64,000 nucleotides of DNA from an uncultured Prevotellaceae bacterium (GCA_900313615.1 OMRP01000002.1:186001-250000); one strand, 5' to 3'; positions 15,576 through 25,128 are shown, numbered from the stretch's first letter. The notes: generated from the letters alone by a model not told the origin. Program-made: numbers and translations.

Positions 15576-18056
15576 ATGAAAAAACTATTTACATCTATTA
15601 TTGTGGCGCTCATGTCGTTGGTGACGTGGGGCGCTCCCGTATATCCCGGTCCGGCTGTGATTACGCAGAGCGACGGCACACAGCTCACCGTGCTGGGATA
15701 TGGCGACGAAGATTTCAACTACTACACCACCACCGACGGAGTGTTGCTGGTGCATGAAGGCAATGATTTCTTCGTAGCCCAGATAGATGCCGACGGTGAA
15801 CTGCAAGCCACCAAGCAATTGGCCCACGACCCGTCGATGCGCAGCGCGGCGGAGCAGCAATTGGCCAACAGTCAGGACACGAACCTTTTCTTTCAGTATG
15901 CACAGCGCGAGCAGCCACGTCGCGTGAAGATGCGCGAGCCCATCAGCGGCAGCACGCTATTCCCCCACATGGGAACGCCGAAGGCGGTGGTCATCCTGGT
16001 TGACTTCCCCGACTGTCCTTTCTCGCTGCCCGACCCCAAGGCATCGTTTGACCCTTACCTCAACAGCATGGAGCCGTTGCAAAACTTGGGCCACCGCGAG
16101 AATGCCAACCTCTGCAGCGTGGCGAAATATTTCCAAGTGATGAGCGGTGGTAAGTTCGTGCCTCAGTTTGATGTCTACGGTCCTGTGAGAATGGACAACG
16201 AGCTCTCTTTTTACGGAGGCACAGTAAAAGGTGGTACCGGCGAGAATATGGAGTTGTTGTTGAAGCATGCATGCATGAAGGCCGATGCGGAGATTGACTT
16301 CTCACAATATGATGGGAACGACGATGGCAAGGTGGACCTGGTGTATATCATCTACGCCGGCTATAGCGAGAGTTACACACAGAACGCCGCCGAATGTATC
16401 TGGCCGAAGTCAGGCACCGTGGCGGCTGGCAAATTCGATGGCAAGGTCGTAAGCCGCTATGGCGTGAACAACGAATTGAACGGTTTCCCCGGCGCATACA
16501 CCCAAGAGCCTTTGTTGCGCATGAACGGCACCGGTCTGTTTATCCATGAATTCTCCCATTGCATGGGTATGCCCGACTTCTACCCCGTACCAACGTCACT
16601 GAAGAGGGACAACCAGTCGATGGAGACGTGGAGCGTCATGGACTATGGCAACTACCTGCAGAACGGACACAGGCCCTGTGCCTACACCGCATGGGAGCGT
16701 GAGGCCTTCGGATGGTTGGAGATTGAAGACCTGACCGAGACACAGGCTCTGGAACTGAAGCCACTGGATGCCGGCGGCAAGGCCTACCGTATCCACAACG
16801 ACAACGACCCCTCGAAAAAAGAATACTATATCATCGAGAATATACAAGACAAGGAAATCAACGTCGCACAAAAAGGGCATGGTCTGTTGGTTTACCATGT
16901 AGACTACGACTCCAACATTTTCTCGTTGAGTTCAAACAGTGTGAACAGCACCATCGGTCATCCACGCATGGCTGTTGTGCCTGCCGACGGACTGTGTTTC
17001 AGCAACAAACACATCGATGGCGTGACTGTGAAAAATGAAGACTACTTTGATGAGTTGGCCGGCGACCCGTTCCCAGGAACAAGCAATGTTTCGATGCTCG
17101 ATGATGCCAGCGGACTGCCAAACCTACAGGTGTATACAGGTGAAAAACTGGGCAAAGGTCTTTATGACATTGAAGAGAACAATGGCGTGGTGACCCTGCA
17201 ATTTGTTGCCAACACATTCATCGATGGCATGGCACACTTCGAGGATATCGCCCTCCAGCCAGAGAGTTTCATCAACGGCTCGGGTATGGAAGGAGAGCAG
17301 ACCACCGACGCTTGGGGCAGTGAAGTGACAAAGGTGCAGCTGAACAGTGGTGGTTTTACCTTCACCACGTTGTATAATGCCGCATGGGACTCTTGGTCGG
17401 GCTATGCCATCTCGAACCAGACATCCACCGATTTCAGCAGTTACGATGACCAGTACCACAGTTGTGTGGGCAGCGGTTACGGTGGCTCTTCGAACTATGT
17501 GGTGGCCTTCCCCAGCGCCTATGGTGAGACCGTGACAGTGAACGACCCCGAGGGAAAGGTGATCAGTGGTATGTATATCACCAATACGGCCAACAACGTG
17601 AAAGCCTACACCGAAAGCGACGGCTATACACCCGGAGCCTTCACCGTAGGTGACTGGTGCTTGTTGACCATCAACGCCACCTTGGCCGACGACACACAGG
17701 CCTCGACGGCCGTGCACCTAGCCGACTATCGTTCGACAGATGCGGCCAACCACTATTACCTTGACCGTTGGCAGTGGGTAAGCCTTGCCGAATTAGGTCA
17801 GGTGAAGAGTCTCAGTTTCGAAATCACCAGTTCGCGTAGCAACGAATGGGGCATGACCACACCGGGCTATTTCTGTATGGACAACCTGGGCGGCACTCCC
17901 GACGAGACCTCTGGCATCAGCCGTCCCGCCATCGCCAACTATGACGGTCCGACACGCTACTACAGCATCGACGGTCGTCAGCAGGATGGCCTCACACGTG
18001 GCATCAACATCGTACGCATGAGTGACGGCACATACCGGAAAATCCTGAAAAGGTAA
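15576..18056 (+). CDS. Secreted M6 family metalloprotease with C-terminal DUF4465 domain
   Basis: 826 residues. Start chosen at MKKLFTSIIVALMSLVTWGA, a clear signal peptide; a longer frame to 15501 translates repeat sequence. The peptidase domain has the zinc motif HEFSHCMGMPD (about 324-334) and a preceding acidic calcium-like loop (YDGNDDGKVDLVYI). From about residue 585 a DUF4465 domain follows (SGYAISNQTSTDF, NYVVAFPS, ADYRSTDAANHYYLDRWQW, WGMTTPGYFCMDNL). The tail YYSIDGRQQDG...GINIVRMSDGTYRKI is the usual end of exported Prevotella proteins and may be a sorting signal. It probably degrades proteins outside the cell. Followed by a strong terminator. Confidence 0.88.
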   Translation: MKKLFTSIIVALMSLVTWGAPVYPGPAVITQSDGTQLTVLGYGDEDFNYYTTTDGVLLVHEGNDFFVAQIDADGELQATKQLAHDPSMRSAAEQQLANSQDTNLFFQYAQREQPRRVKMREPISGSTLFPHMGTPKAVVILVDFPDCPFSLPDPKASFDPYLNSMEPLQNLGHRENANLCSVAKYFQVMSGGKFVPQFDVYGPVRMDNELSFYGGTVKGGTGENMELLLKHACMKADAEIDFSQYDGNDDGKVDLVYIIYAGYSESYTQNAAECIWPKSGTVAAGKFDGKVVSRYGVNNELNGFPGAYTQEPLLRMNGTGLFIHEFSHCMGMPDFYPVPTSLKRDNQSMETWSVMDYGNYLQNGHRPCAYTAWEREAFGWLEIEDLTETQALELKPLDAGGKAYRIHNDNDPSKKEYYIIENIQDKEINVAQKGHGLLVYHVDYDSNIFSLSSNSVNSTIGHPRMAVVPADGLCFSNKHIDGVTVKNEDYFDELAGDPFPGTSNVSMLDDASGLPNLQVYTGEKLGKGLYDIEENNGVVTLQFVANTFIDGMAHFEDIALQPESFINGSGMEGEQTTDAWGSEVTKVQLNSGGFTFTTLYNAAWDSWSGYAISNQTSTDFSSYDDQYHSCVGSGYGGSSNYVVAFPSAYGETVTVNDPEGKVISGMYITNTANNVKAYTESDGYTPGAFTVGDWCLLTINATLADDTQASTAVHLADYRSTDAANHYYLDRWQWVSLAELGQVKSLSFEITSSRSNEWGMTTPGYFCMDNLGGTPDETSGISRPAIANYDGPTRYYSIDGRQQDGLTRGINIVRMSDGTYRKILKR

Positions 18057-18113
18057 AAAGGTAAAAAAGTAAAAAAGTAAAAGGGTAAAAAAGTAAAAGG
18101 GTAAAAGGGTAAA
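18053..18113. repeat. GGTAAAAAAGTAAAAGGG repeat
   Basis: AGGTAAAAAGG-like units run directly from the protease stop codon to the terminator stem; same family as 7174 and 61990. Confidence 0.8.
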
Positions 18114-18157
18114 CGTAAAAAAGAAGTCCTGATTTTGGACTTCTTTTTTACGTTTTA
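18114..18157. terminator. Strong bidirectional terminator
   Basis: A perfect 16-bp stem (CGTAAAAAAGAAGTCC and complement) with loop TGATTTT. A- and T-rich arms let it serve both the protease and the convergent YggS operon. Confidence 0.85.
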
Positions 18158-18222
18158 TTGATATGACAGATGGTGGAGGGAGAGGATTCCTTTTACTTGA
18201 GAAAGTGTTCGGTTATGAGGTT

Positions 18223-18897
18223 TCAATACTCCCTATGTCCAAAAATGGAGGTGCCCACGCGTACCATGGTACTGCCACATTCGACAGCGATGGGGAAATC
18301 GTCGCTCATGCCCCATGAACGGATGCGGAACTGGTCGTCATCGGCGAAATAGTCGCGTTTCACCTCTTCGAAGAACGTCTTGGCCGTGAGGAACTCCTTA
18401 CGAATCTGCTGTTCATCGTCGGTGAAGGACGCCATCATCATCAGTCCCTGTATGCTCACATGACTCATGGAGCGCCACTCACCGTCACTGAGCAAGGCGC
18501 GGCAGTCGTCGAGTGTGAGACCATATTTGGTGGCCTCCTGCGCGATATGCAGTTCGAGGAGCACAGGAATGACACGGTTGTGCTTGGCCGCCTGTTTCTC
18601 TATCTCGCGCAACAATTTCATGGAATCCACCGCCTCGATCATCGACACATAAGGCGCGATGTATTTCACCTTGTTGGTTTGCAGGTGACCGATGAAATGC
18701 CACTCGATATCGGCAGGTAATGACTGGTGTTTTGCCGTCATTTCCTGTTCATGGCTCTCGCCGAAGATGCGCTGTCCGGCGTCGTATGCCTCGATGAGCC
18801 GTTCGTTGGGATGGAACTTGCTCACCGCCACGAGCGTGACGTGGTCGGGCAGTTGAGCCTTTATCCGGTTAAGGTTTTCCTGAATCATGTGCTTCAT
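18223..18897 (-). CDS. yggS: YggS/PLPBP family pyridoxal phosphate protein
   Basis: 224 residues, standard length for this cytosolic family that keeps PLP and amino acid pools in balance. The PLP lysine sits in LVAVSKFHPNE (Lys27). Other core parts are visible: GESHEQEM, EWHFIGHLQTNKVKYI, LLELHIAQEATKYG, SWGMSDDFPIAVECGSTMVR and the terminal RVGTSIFGHR. It follows the DUF4494 gene by 7 bp on the same strand, so one transcript is expected. The first ATG (M1) and the ATG three codons on are both possible starts. Confidence 0.92.
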   Translation of the reverse strand: MKHMIQENLNRIKAQLPDHVTLVAVSKFHPNERLIEAYDAGQRIFGESHEQEMTAKHQSLPADIEWHFIGHLQTNKVKYIAPYVSMIEAVDSMKLLREIEKQAAKHNRVIPVLLELHIAQEATKYGLTLDDCRALLSDGEWRSMSHVSIQGLMMMASFTDDEQQIRKEFLTAKTFFEEVKRDYFADDDQFRIRSWGMSDDFPIAVECGSTMVRVGTSIFGHREY

Positions 18898-18904
18898 TCA
18901 CTCG

Positions 18905-19369
18905 TCACCCTTCACTCGTCTGAGCAGCCTGGTGTTCGAACACGTCCATGATTTGCGTTTCCGCCACCTGTGCGATGACATAGTCGATCATGGTCTTGCC
19001 CATAGCCTCTTCGATGCTTTTCACGGCTCCGGGGAGTGTGGCAGCCTGCACGAGGAAATAGTTGTTTGTACGTTTCTCCTTTTCCGTCTTCTCATCGATG
19101 GTGATGAACTGCAGTTTCACCTTGTACCAACGGTCGTCAGCCTCGGCCTCGCTGAAGAACACCTCCTTATAGGTGGCCTTCTTGATGTCGGACACCTCGA
19201 ATTCGCCACTGATATACGACGACATCTCCTCAATGATGGTTGCCTCGGCCTCCGTAAAACTCAGAGCGTCGACCGTATACTGTTCTGTTACTTTCTTTTG
19301 TGAACCATCATCGATAGTCTTCTCGTACCTTACTTTGGTTTCGAACCAAATAGCTGTTCTTGATCTCAT
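18905..19369 (-). CDS. DUF4494 domain protein
   Basis: 154 residues, cytosolic, no motif of known function. The pattern WFETKVRYEKTIDDGSQKKV at the start and FLVQAATLPGAVKSIEEAM further on matches the Bacteroidota family DUF4494. First gene of a pair with yggS, 7 bp apart, a link often seen in Bacteroidales as far as I recall. Confidence 0.75.
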   Translation of the reverse strand: MRSRTAIWFETKVRYEKTIDDGSQKKVTEQYTVDALSFTEAEATIIEEMSSYISGEFEVSDIKKATYKEVFFSEAEADDRWYKVKLQFITIDEKTEKEKRTNNYFLVQAATLPGAVKSIEEAMGKTMIDYVIAQVAETQIMDVFEHQAAQTSEG

Positions 19370-19566
19370 TGTCTTGTTTTAATTTGAAGTTAAAACGGGT
19401 GTTCATTCGCTTCGCTCATGGAAGTTAAAGGGGCCCTATTTTACTTCGATTTCTGAATAAATAAAGATTTCGGGGAGCAAAAGTACAAAATAATTATGAA
19501 TGGGCGAAAGAAATGCATATTATTTCTTTTTTGTTTTTATCATCATCATATTCGGGAAAAAATCAT

Positions 19567-19574
19567 TACTTTTG
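19567..19574 (+). promoter_or_regulatory. -7 box (TACTTTTG) placed for leaderless initiation
   Basis: TACTTTTG-CACC-GTG: same arrangement as at 14688, start codon four bases after the box. Confidence 0.6.
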
Positions 19575-19578
19575 CACC

Positions 19579-19926
19579 GTGAAAAAGATTCGACGTAATA
19601 GCATCGTATCATGGTTTATGTTGGCGGTATTCCTGCCAGCGTTGCTGTTGTCGTCGTTTCACCACCACGCCGCAGAGGTTGCCGTTGAAGACGAATGCGT
19701 GGAGTGTGCGGCCCATTTGCCCCACGTAGCGCATATCAATGCCTCGACAGCCCCCACATTCGACTGCGTGTTCTGCCATTTCCTCAGTCTTATGTATTTG
19801 CTGCCCATCGCCTTGATGGCCACTTACCACATAAGAAACAACGGCAAGACATCCAGTTTACGCATTGACCATGTGAAGCGTTGTGCTTCCATCGTCATTT
19901 CCCTACGCGCCCCTCCGGTGCGATAA
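19579..19926 (+). CDS. Small His/Cys-rich membrane protein upstream of a TonB receptor
   Basis: 115 residues from a GTG start fixed by the promoter. One N-terminal hydrophobic segment (about 11-25), then HHHAAEV, a pair CVECAAHLPHVAH and CVFCHF, then a second hydrophobic segment (LSLMYLLPIALMA) and a basic tail. The His and Cys groups between two membrane segments suggest metal binding on the periplasmic side. It is 76 bp before a TonB-dependent receptor on the same strand. Together they suggest a metal uptake pair (zinc or copper), which is inference; no family name is certain. Confidence 0.6.
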   Translation: MKKIRRNSIVSWFMLAVFLPALLLSSFHHHAAEVAVEDECVECAAHLPHVAHINASTAPTFDCVFCHFLSLMYLLPIALMATYHIRNNGKTSSLRIDHVKRCASIVISLRAPPVR

Positions 19927-20002
19927 ATCACCACACCCCTCCCCTTTTTCCTCTATCATCCAAGATGACGGTTAGCAAACCATCATCATTTTATTCATTC
20001 AA

Positions 20003-22117
20003 ATGATTTATCGCATGGACAAGCCATTCATACGTACCATATTGTCAGGTACTTTGTTTTTCTTTTCCTTCACCTGTTTGGCCCAGGAAGCCACCGACAG
20101 CACCGACATGTTTTGGCGCCACTTGGAGTTGAACGAAGTGGTGGTGACCGGTGTCACTGGCGACGCCAAGTTGAAGCACACCCCCTCAGCAGTGAGCATA
20201 CTACGGAGCAAAGACCTCCGTCAGACCCCATCAACCAATATCGTAGACGCCATCGCCAAGATGCCCGGTCTGTCGCAGATTACCACCGGCGGTGGCATCA
20301 GCAAACCCGTCATCCGTGGTCTGGGTTACAACCGCGTGGTGGTGAGTGTCGACGGTGTGCGCCAAGAAGGTCAGCAGTGGGGTGACGAGCACGGTCTGGA
20401 AGTGGACGGTGCCAGTGTCCACTCCGTGGAGATTTTGAAAGGTCCCGCCAGTCTGCTCTACGGCTCCGACGCCTTGGCCGGAGTGGTCATTCTCCATACC
20501 ACACCCCTATTGCCCGAGGGCGAGATAGGTGGCAATGTCTCCACCGAATACCAAACGAACAACGGACTGGTGGACTACTCCCTCCGCTTTGGCGGCAACC
20601 AGAAAGGGTGGTTGTGGGACATTCGCTACAGTGGCAAGTGGGCCCATGCCTACAAGAACAAATACGACGGTTATGTGGCCGGTTCGCAGTTTCGCGAGCA
20701 AGCCGTGAAAGGCATGTTCGGCGTGATGCGTCCATGGGGCCAGAGCCGTCTGACCTTGAGTTATTACCACCTCACGCCGAGCATCGTAGAAGGAGAGCGT
20801 GACGAGGACACCGGCGAGTTGGAATGTGCCACCGACAATGTGAAGACCTATGCCAAGGCCTTGCCTTTCCAGCAGGTGAAGCACTACAAGGCCGTATGGG
20901 ACAACAGTATCTATCTGGGTGGAGGTCAGTTGAAAGCCAACCTGTCATACCAGCAGAACCAACGTCAGGAATATGAAGAGTCGGCCGATGAATACGGTCT
21001 TTATTTCCAAACCCATACCGTGGGTTATGACTTCCGTTATCTGTCGGAAGAACGCATGGGCTGGCGTTACAATATCGGTTTGAACGGCATGTACCAACGC
21101 TCGTTGAACCTTGGCGAAGAATACCTCATTCCCGCCTACCATCTGTTCGACATCGGTTTGTCGGCCACCGCCTCGCGTACCCTCGACCGTTGGACCATCA
21201 ATGGCGGTCTGCGTGTAGACCGCCGTTGGCTGCACAGCGAACGTCTGGAAGAAGAGGGAGAAGTGCGTTTCGAGTCTTTCCACCGCCATTTCAACGGATT
21301 GAGTGGCAGCGTGGGCGCCGTGTTCAACGCCAACCGCCAACTGAACATCCGCATGAACCTCGCCCGTGGTTTCCGCGCTCCCAACTTGAGCGAGTTGGCA
21401 TCTAACGGCGAGCATGAGGGCACCTTGCGTTATGAGCTCGGCAATTCGTCGCTGAAAGCCGAAAACAGTTGGCAGGTAGACCTTGGTATGGACTACAGCG
21501 GTCATTATGTAGGAGCCGAACTGGCCCTATTTGCCAACCGCATCGACCATTACATCTACGCCAGCAAGACCGGCGAGACATCCGACGAGGGGCATGCCAT
21601 TTACGCATTCCGCCAGGGTGACGCCCTGCTGATGGGTCTGGAGGCCAAGGTCGATTTCCACCCCATCCACAGCCTCCACTTTGGCAACACTTTCTCGATG
21701 GTCTCCGCCCGTCAGATGCACCAACCAGCCGAAAGCCGTTGGTTGCCCTTCACCCCCGCACCCCGATGGCTATCGGAGGTGAAATGGGAGATTAACCACC
21801 ATGGCAAGATACTGAACAACAGTTATTTATCGTTCGAGGTTGACCAGAATTTCCGCCAGAGTCATTTCTACGAAGCCGACGGTACCGAGACCGCCACACC
21901 GGCATACACCCTACTGAACCTGTCGGCAGGTGCCGACATCATGGTGAAGGGCAAGAAATGGGCCGAGGTGAGCGTCAGCGGCACCAACCTGACTGACCGC
22001 GCCTACCAGAGTCATTTGAGCCGATTGAAATATGCCGACGTGAACCCCGTGACGGGTCGCCGTGGCGTGTACAACATGGGCCGCAATGTCGTGATGAAAG
22101 TGACGTTGTTCTTCTAA
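20003..22117 (+). CDS. TonB-dependent outer membrane receptor
   Basis: 704 residues (700 if the ATG at 20015 is used, which gives the cleaner signal peptide MDKPFIRTILSGTLFFFSF). A TonB box-like ELNEVVVTG follows the signal, then the plug (SAVSILRSKDLRQTPSTNIV, PVIRGLGYNRVVVSVDGVR, VEILKGPASLLYGSDALAGV) and a barrel ending in an aromatic residue (KVTLFF). It lacks the N-terminal carboxypeptidase-like domain of SusC proteins, so it is a classic siderophore/metal type. The many His and acidic groups (GEHEGTLRYE, GDEHGLEVDGASVHS) and the small His/Cys protein before it favour a metal such as zinc. No TonB or ABC genes adjoin. Confidence 0.88.
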   Translation: MIYRMDKPFIRTILSGTLFFFSFTCLAQEATDSTDMFWRHLELNEVVVTGVTGDAKLKHTPSAVSILRSKDLRQTPSTNIVDAIAKMPGLSQITTGGGISKPVIRGLGYNRVVVSVDGVRQEGQQWGDEHGLEVDGASVHSVEILKGPASLLYGSDALAGVVILHTTPLLPEGEIGGNVSTEYQTNNGLVDYSLRFGGNQKGWLWDIRYSGKWAHAYKNKYDGYVAGSQFREQAVKGMFGVMRPWGQSRLTLSYYHLTPSIVEGERDEDTGELECATDNVKTYAKALPFQQVKHYKAVWDNSIYLGGGQLKANLSYQQNQRQEYEESADEYGLYFQTHTVGYDFRYLSEERMGWRYNIGLNGMYQRSLNLGEEYLIPAYHLFDIGLSATASRTLDRWTINGGLRVDRRWLHSERLEEEGEVRFESFHRHFNGLSGSVGAVFNANRQLNIRMNLARGFRAPNLSELASNGEHEGTLRYELGNSSLKAENSWQVDLGMDYSGHYVGAELALFANRIDHYIYASKTGETSDEGHAIYAFRQGDALLMGLEAKVDFHPIHSLHFGNTFSMVSARQMHQPAESRWLPFTPAPRWLSEVKWEINHHGKILNNSYLSFEVDQNFRQSHFYEADGTETATPAYTLLNLSAGADIMVKGKKWAEVSVSGTNLTDRAYQSHLSRLKYADVNPVTGRRGVYNMGRNVVMKVTLFF

Positions 22118-22208
22118 CACCCACCCTGACCCTCCCAAAGGGAGGGAACACAGAATGGTGAGTTCTAAAAAAAGAACAACGAATTACACTTATTACACGA
22201 AAAATAAT

Positions 22209-22216
22209 TAACTTTG
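22209..22216 (+). promoter_or_regulatory. -7 box (TAACTTTG) for the aminotransferase gene
   Basis: TAACTTTGCACC, 124 bp before the ATG at 22341; the leader between is filled by the GGTAAAAAAGT and AAGTTAGCATTAACC repeats. Confidence 0.55.
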
Positions 22217-22340
22217 CACCCAAATTAAAAAGTAAAAAGGTAAAAAAGTAAATCTGGGATGCTATAAGGGAGTAAAGATGGAAGTTAGCATTAACCTCCA
22301 TTTTCTCTCCCGTTTTCACTCCATAAAGATAAATAACATA

Positions 22341-23540
22341 ATGCCAGACATTTCCCTTCGCGGCGTTGAGATGCCCGAATCCCCCATCCGCAAACTCGCC
22401 CCTTTGGCCATGGCCGCCAAGAAGCGAGGGACCAAGGTGTACCACCTGAACATCGGCCAGCCCGACCTGCCCACCCCCAAAGAGGGTCTGGCGGCGCTGA
22501 AGAGCATCGACCGCGACATTCTGGAATATTCACCCTCGCAGGGCTACCTGAGTTACCGCGAGAAATTGGTGGGTTATTACGCCAAGTATAACATCCACGT
22601 CACCCCCGAAGACATCATCATCACCTCGGGCGGTAGCGAAGCCGTGCTCTTCGCATTCCTCAGTTGTCTGAACCCCGGTGACGAGATTATCGTACCCGAG
22701 CCAGCTTACGCCAACTACATGGCCTTCGCCATCAGTGCAGGCGCCAAGATACGTACCATCGCCACCACCATCGACGAGGGTTTCTCACTGCCCAAGGTGG
22801 AAAAATTCGAGGAACTCATCAATGAGCGCACACGCGCCATCATGATTTGCAACCCCAACAACCCCACGGGCTATCTCTACACCCGTCGCGAGATGAACCA
22901 GATACGTGACTTGGTGAAGAAATACGATCTCTACCTCTTTTCCGATGAGGTCTACCGCGAATATATCTATACCGGTTCGCCTTATATCAGCGCCTGCCAT
23001 TTGGAAGGCATCGAGCAGAACGTCATCCTCATCGACTCCGTGTCGAAGCGTTACAGTGAATGTGGCATCCGCATCGGCGCCCTCATCACGAAGAACGCCG
23101 CCGTGAGGGCTGCCGTGATGAAATTCTGCCAGGCTCGTCTATCGCCGCCACTCATCGGTCAGATTGTGGCCGAGGCCTCGTTGGATGCCACCGAAGAATA
23201 TTACCGCGAGGTGTACGACGAGTATGTGGAGCGCCGCAAGTGTCTCATCGATGGGCTGAACCGCATTCCTGGCGTCTACTCTCCCATTCCCATGGGTGCG
23301 TTCTACACCGTAGCCAAGTTGCCCGTCGACGATGCCGAGCGGTTCTGCCGTTGGTGTCTCGAAGAGTTTACCTACGAGGGATGCACAGTGATGATGGCTC
23401 CCGCCTCGGGTTTCTACACCACACCGGGCGCCGGCATCGACCAGGTGCGTATCGCCTATGTGCTGAAGAAAGAAGACTTGGTGCATGCCCTCACCGTACT
23501 CCGCAAAGCTCTGGAGAGTTATCCCGGCAGGAAAGAATAA
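22341..23540 (+). CDS. Class I pyridoxal phosphate aminotransferase (aspartate aminotransferase type)
   Basis: 399 residues. Start taken at MPDISLRGVEMPESPIRKL; the longer frame to 22278 is repeat sequence. PLP lysine in DSVSKRYSECGIRIG (about Lys235). Core parts seen: YHLNIGQPDLPTP, ITSGGSEAVLFAF, EPAYANYMAF, NPNNPTGYLYTR, FSDEVYREYIY, GAFYTVAKLPV, and the C-terminal arginine segment GIDQVRIAYV. It moves an amino group between aspartate or related amino acids and 2-oxoglutarate in the cytosol; exact substrate not fixed by sequence. Confidence 0.88.
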   Translation: MPDISLRGVEMPESPIRKLAPLAMAAKKRGTKVYHLNIGQPDLPTPKEGLAALKSIDRDILEYSPSQGYLSYREKLVGYYAKYNIHVTPEDIIITSGGSEAVLFAFLSCLNPGDEIIVPEPAYANYMAFAISAGAKIRTIATTIDEGFSLPKVEKFEELINERTRAIMICNPNNPTGYLYTRREMNQIRDLVKKYDLYLFSDEVYREYIYTGSPYISACHLEGIEQNVILIDSVSKRYSECGIRIGALITKNAAVRAAVMKFCQARLSPPLIGQIVAEASLDATEEYYREVYDEYVERRKCLIDGLNRIPGVYSPIPMGAFYTVAKLPVDDAERFCRWCLEEFTYEGCTVMMAPASGFYTTPGAGIDQVRIAYVLKKEDLVHALTVLRKALESYPGRKE

Positions 23541-23620
23541 TTCAGAATTCACAATAAAACTGCGGAGTAATCTCTTGCTCCTTGCCCCCTGCTCCTTAAG
23601 AATTCCTCAACTTATTACCC

Positions 23621-24868
23621 GTGAACCTGCCGTTTTTCCTTGCCAGCCGCATCAACAAAGACCATACCGCCACCCGAAAGGTGAGCCGCCCCGCCATCAA
23701 GATTGGCATGTGGGGTGTCGCCATCGGTTTGGCAGTGATGATTATCTCGGTGTGCGTGGTCATCGGCTTCAAGCATACCATACGCGACAAGGTCATCGGT
23801 TTTGGCAGTCACATCACGGTGAGCGAATTCGTGTCGATGCAGGAGAACGCCAACCAACCGGTGTGCATGGACGACAGCACCCTGCAACGTCTGAAATCGA
23901 TACCTGGCATAGCCCATGTGCAGCGCTTCGCCATGAAACAGGGAATACTGAAGACCGACGAAGATTTTCTGGGGGTGATGTTCAAAGGAGTAGGACCAGA
24001 GTTCGACAGCACCTTCATCGCCACGAACATGGTAGAGGGGCACATGCCCACGTTCAGCGACACAGCGAGCACCAACCAACTGGTTATCTCACGGCTGATG
24101 GCCGACAAGCTGCGCGTGAAGGCTGGCGACCGCATTTTTGCATATTTTCTCGGCAACGATGACGTGCGTACACGTCGATTCACCATCGCTGGCATCTATG
24201 CCACCAACCTGAGACATTTCGATGAGTCCATCTGCCTCGTCGACCTTTATAGCACAGTAAAACTGAATGGTTGGGAGACGGACCAGGCCAGCGGTGCCGA
24301 ACTGACGCTGAATGATTTCGACGCTCTTGACTTGGTAGCTCGTGATGTTACCCGTGAGATTGACCGCACGCAGGACCGTTACGGAAACACCTACACATCG
24401 CGCACGGTAACCGCCGCCAACCCACAGATATTCAGTTGGCTCGACCTGCTCGACCTCAACGTCTGGATTATTCTCGGACTGATGGTGGCCGTGGCGGCAT
24501 TCACCATGATTAGCGGCCTGCTCATCATCATCCTCGAACGCACGCAGATGATTGGTCTACTGAAGGCCTTGGGCGCAAAGAACAGCACTGTGCGCCATAC
24601 GTTCCTCTGGTTTGCCGCCTTCATCATCGGCAAGGGTCTCATCATCGGTAACATCATCGGCCTGGGTCTTTGTCTGCTACAGCATTTCACTGGAGTGGTG
24701 AAACTCGATGCCGCAGCGTATTATGTGGAAACTGTTCCTGTGGAAATCAACATTCCCCTTATCCTTTTGCTCAACATCGCCACCCTGCTACTGAGCGTGC
24801 TTGTGTTGATAGGTCCAAGTTACCTCATTTCGCACATCCATCCCTCGAAGTCGATGCGGTACGAGTAA
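23621..24868 (+). CDS. LolC/LolE-type lipoprotein-releasing ABC permease
   Basis: 415 residues from a GTG start (the first codon before NLPFFLASR). Four membrane segments: about 27-48 (GMWGVAIGLAVMIISVCVVI), then three C-terminal ones near 285-310, 325-355 and 375-400, typical of FtsX-like permeases. The long periplasmic domain between the first and second is as in LolC/E, which take lipoproteins from the inner membrane for transfer to LolA. Family members act with the ATPase LolD; no ATPase lies in this window beside it. The gap before it has the CTCCTTGCCCC repeat. Confidence 0.82.
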   Translation: MNLPFFLASRINKDHTATRKVSRPAIKIGMWGVAIGLAVMIISVCVVIGFKHTIRDKVIGFGSHITVSEFVSMQENANQPVCMDDSTLQRLKSIPGIAHVQRFAMKQGILKTDEDFLGVMFKGVGPEFDSTFIATNMVEGHMPTFSDTASTNQLVISRLMADKLRVKAGDRIFAYFLGNDDVRTRRFTIAGIYATNLRHFDESICLVDLYSTVKLNGWETDQASGAELTLNDFDALDLVARDVTREIDRTQDRYGNTYTSRTVTAANPQIFSWLDLLDLNVWIILGLMVAVAAFTMISGLLIIILERTQMIGLLKALGAKNSTVRHTFLWFAAFIIGKGLIIGNIIGLGLCLLQHFTGVVKLDAAAYYVETVPVEINIPLILLLNIATLLLSVLVLIGPSYLISHIHPSKSMRYE

Positions 24869-24987
24869 ACTACGCTGACCGTCTAGGCGTTTGTTATCGA
24901 AATGGCAAGCTCATCATATTTAACAAACTGACAGATTGTTTCTTAAATCTCAAAGCATATCATGAAAAAAAAAATCGCATTAATCGT

Positions 24988-24995
24988 TTTGACAT
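24988..24995. repeat. Target site duplication, left copy (TTTGACAT)
   Basis: Eight bases identical to 32835-32842, directly outside the element ends. Eight base pairs is the usual duplication length of the IS1595 family. Confidence 0.92.
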
Positions 24996-25022
24996 GGTAA
25001 TAATATATCTGTTGACTGTAGA
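24996..25022 (+). repeat. Left terminal inverted repeat
   Basis: 27 bp beginning GGTAATAATATATCTGTTGA. One mismatch (A/G at position 7) to the right end. Confidence 0.92.
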
Positions 25023-25101
25023 TTCTGAAAGAACCATTTCAAATGAGTGTAGTTTTCTTTCAAATCCACCCTTGCGAATGTAGATTCTTTTAATAAATAA
25101 T

Positions 25102-25128
25102 GGTAACGATATACCTGTTGACTGTAGA
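25102..25128 (+). repeat. Second, internal copy of the left terminal repeat
   Basis: GGTAACGATATACCTGTTGA and on; three mismatches to the outer left end, same orientation. A shorter copy of the following word (TGTAGATTCTTTTAA) also occurs at 25078. This suggests an older left end or an end-on-end insertion. Confidence 0.8.
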
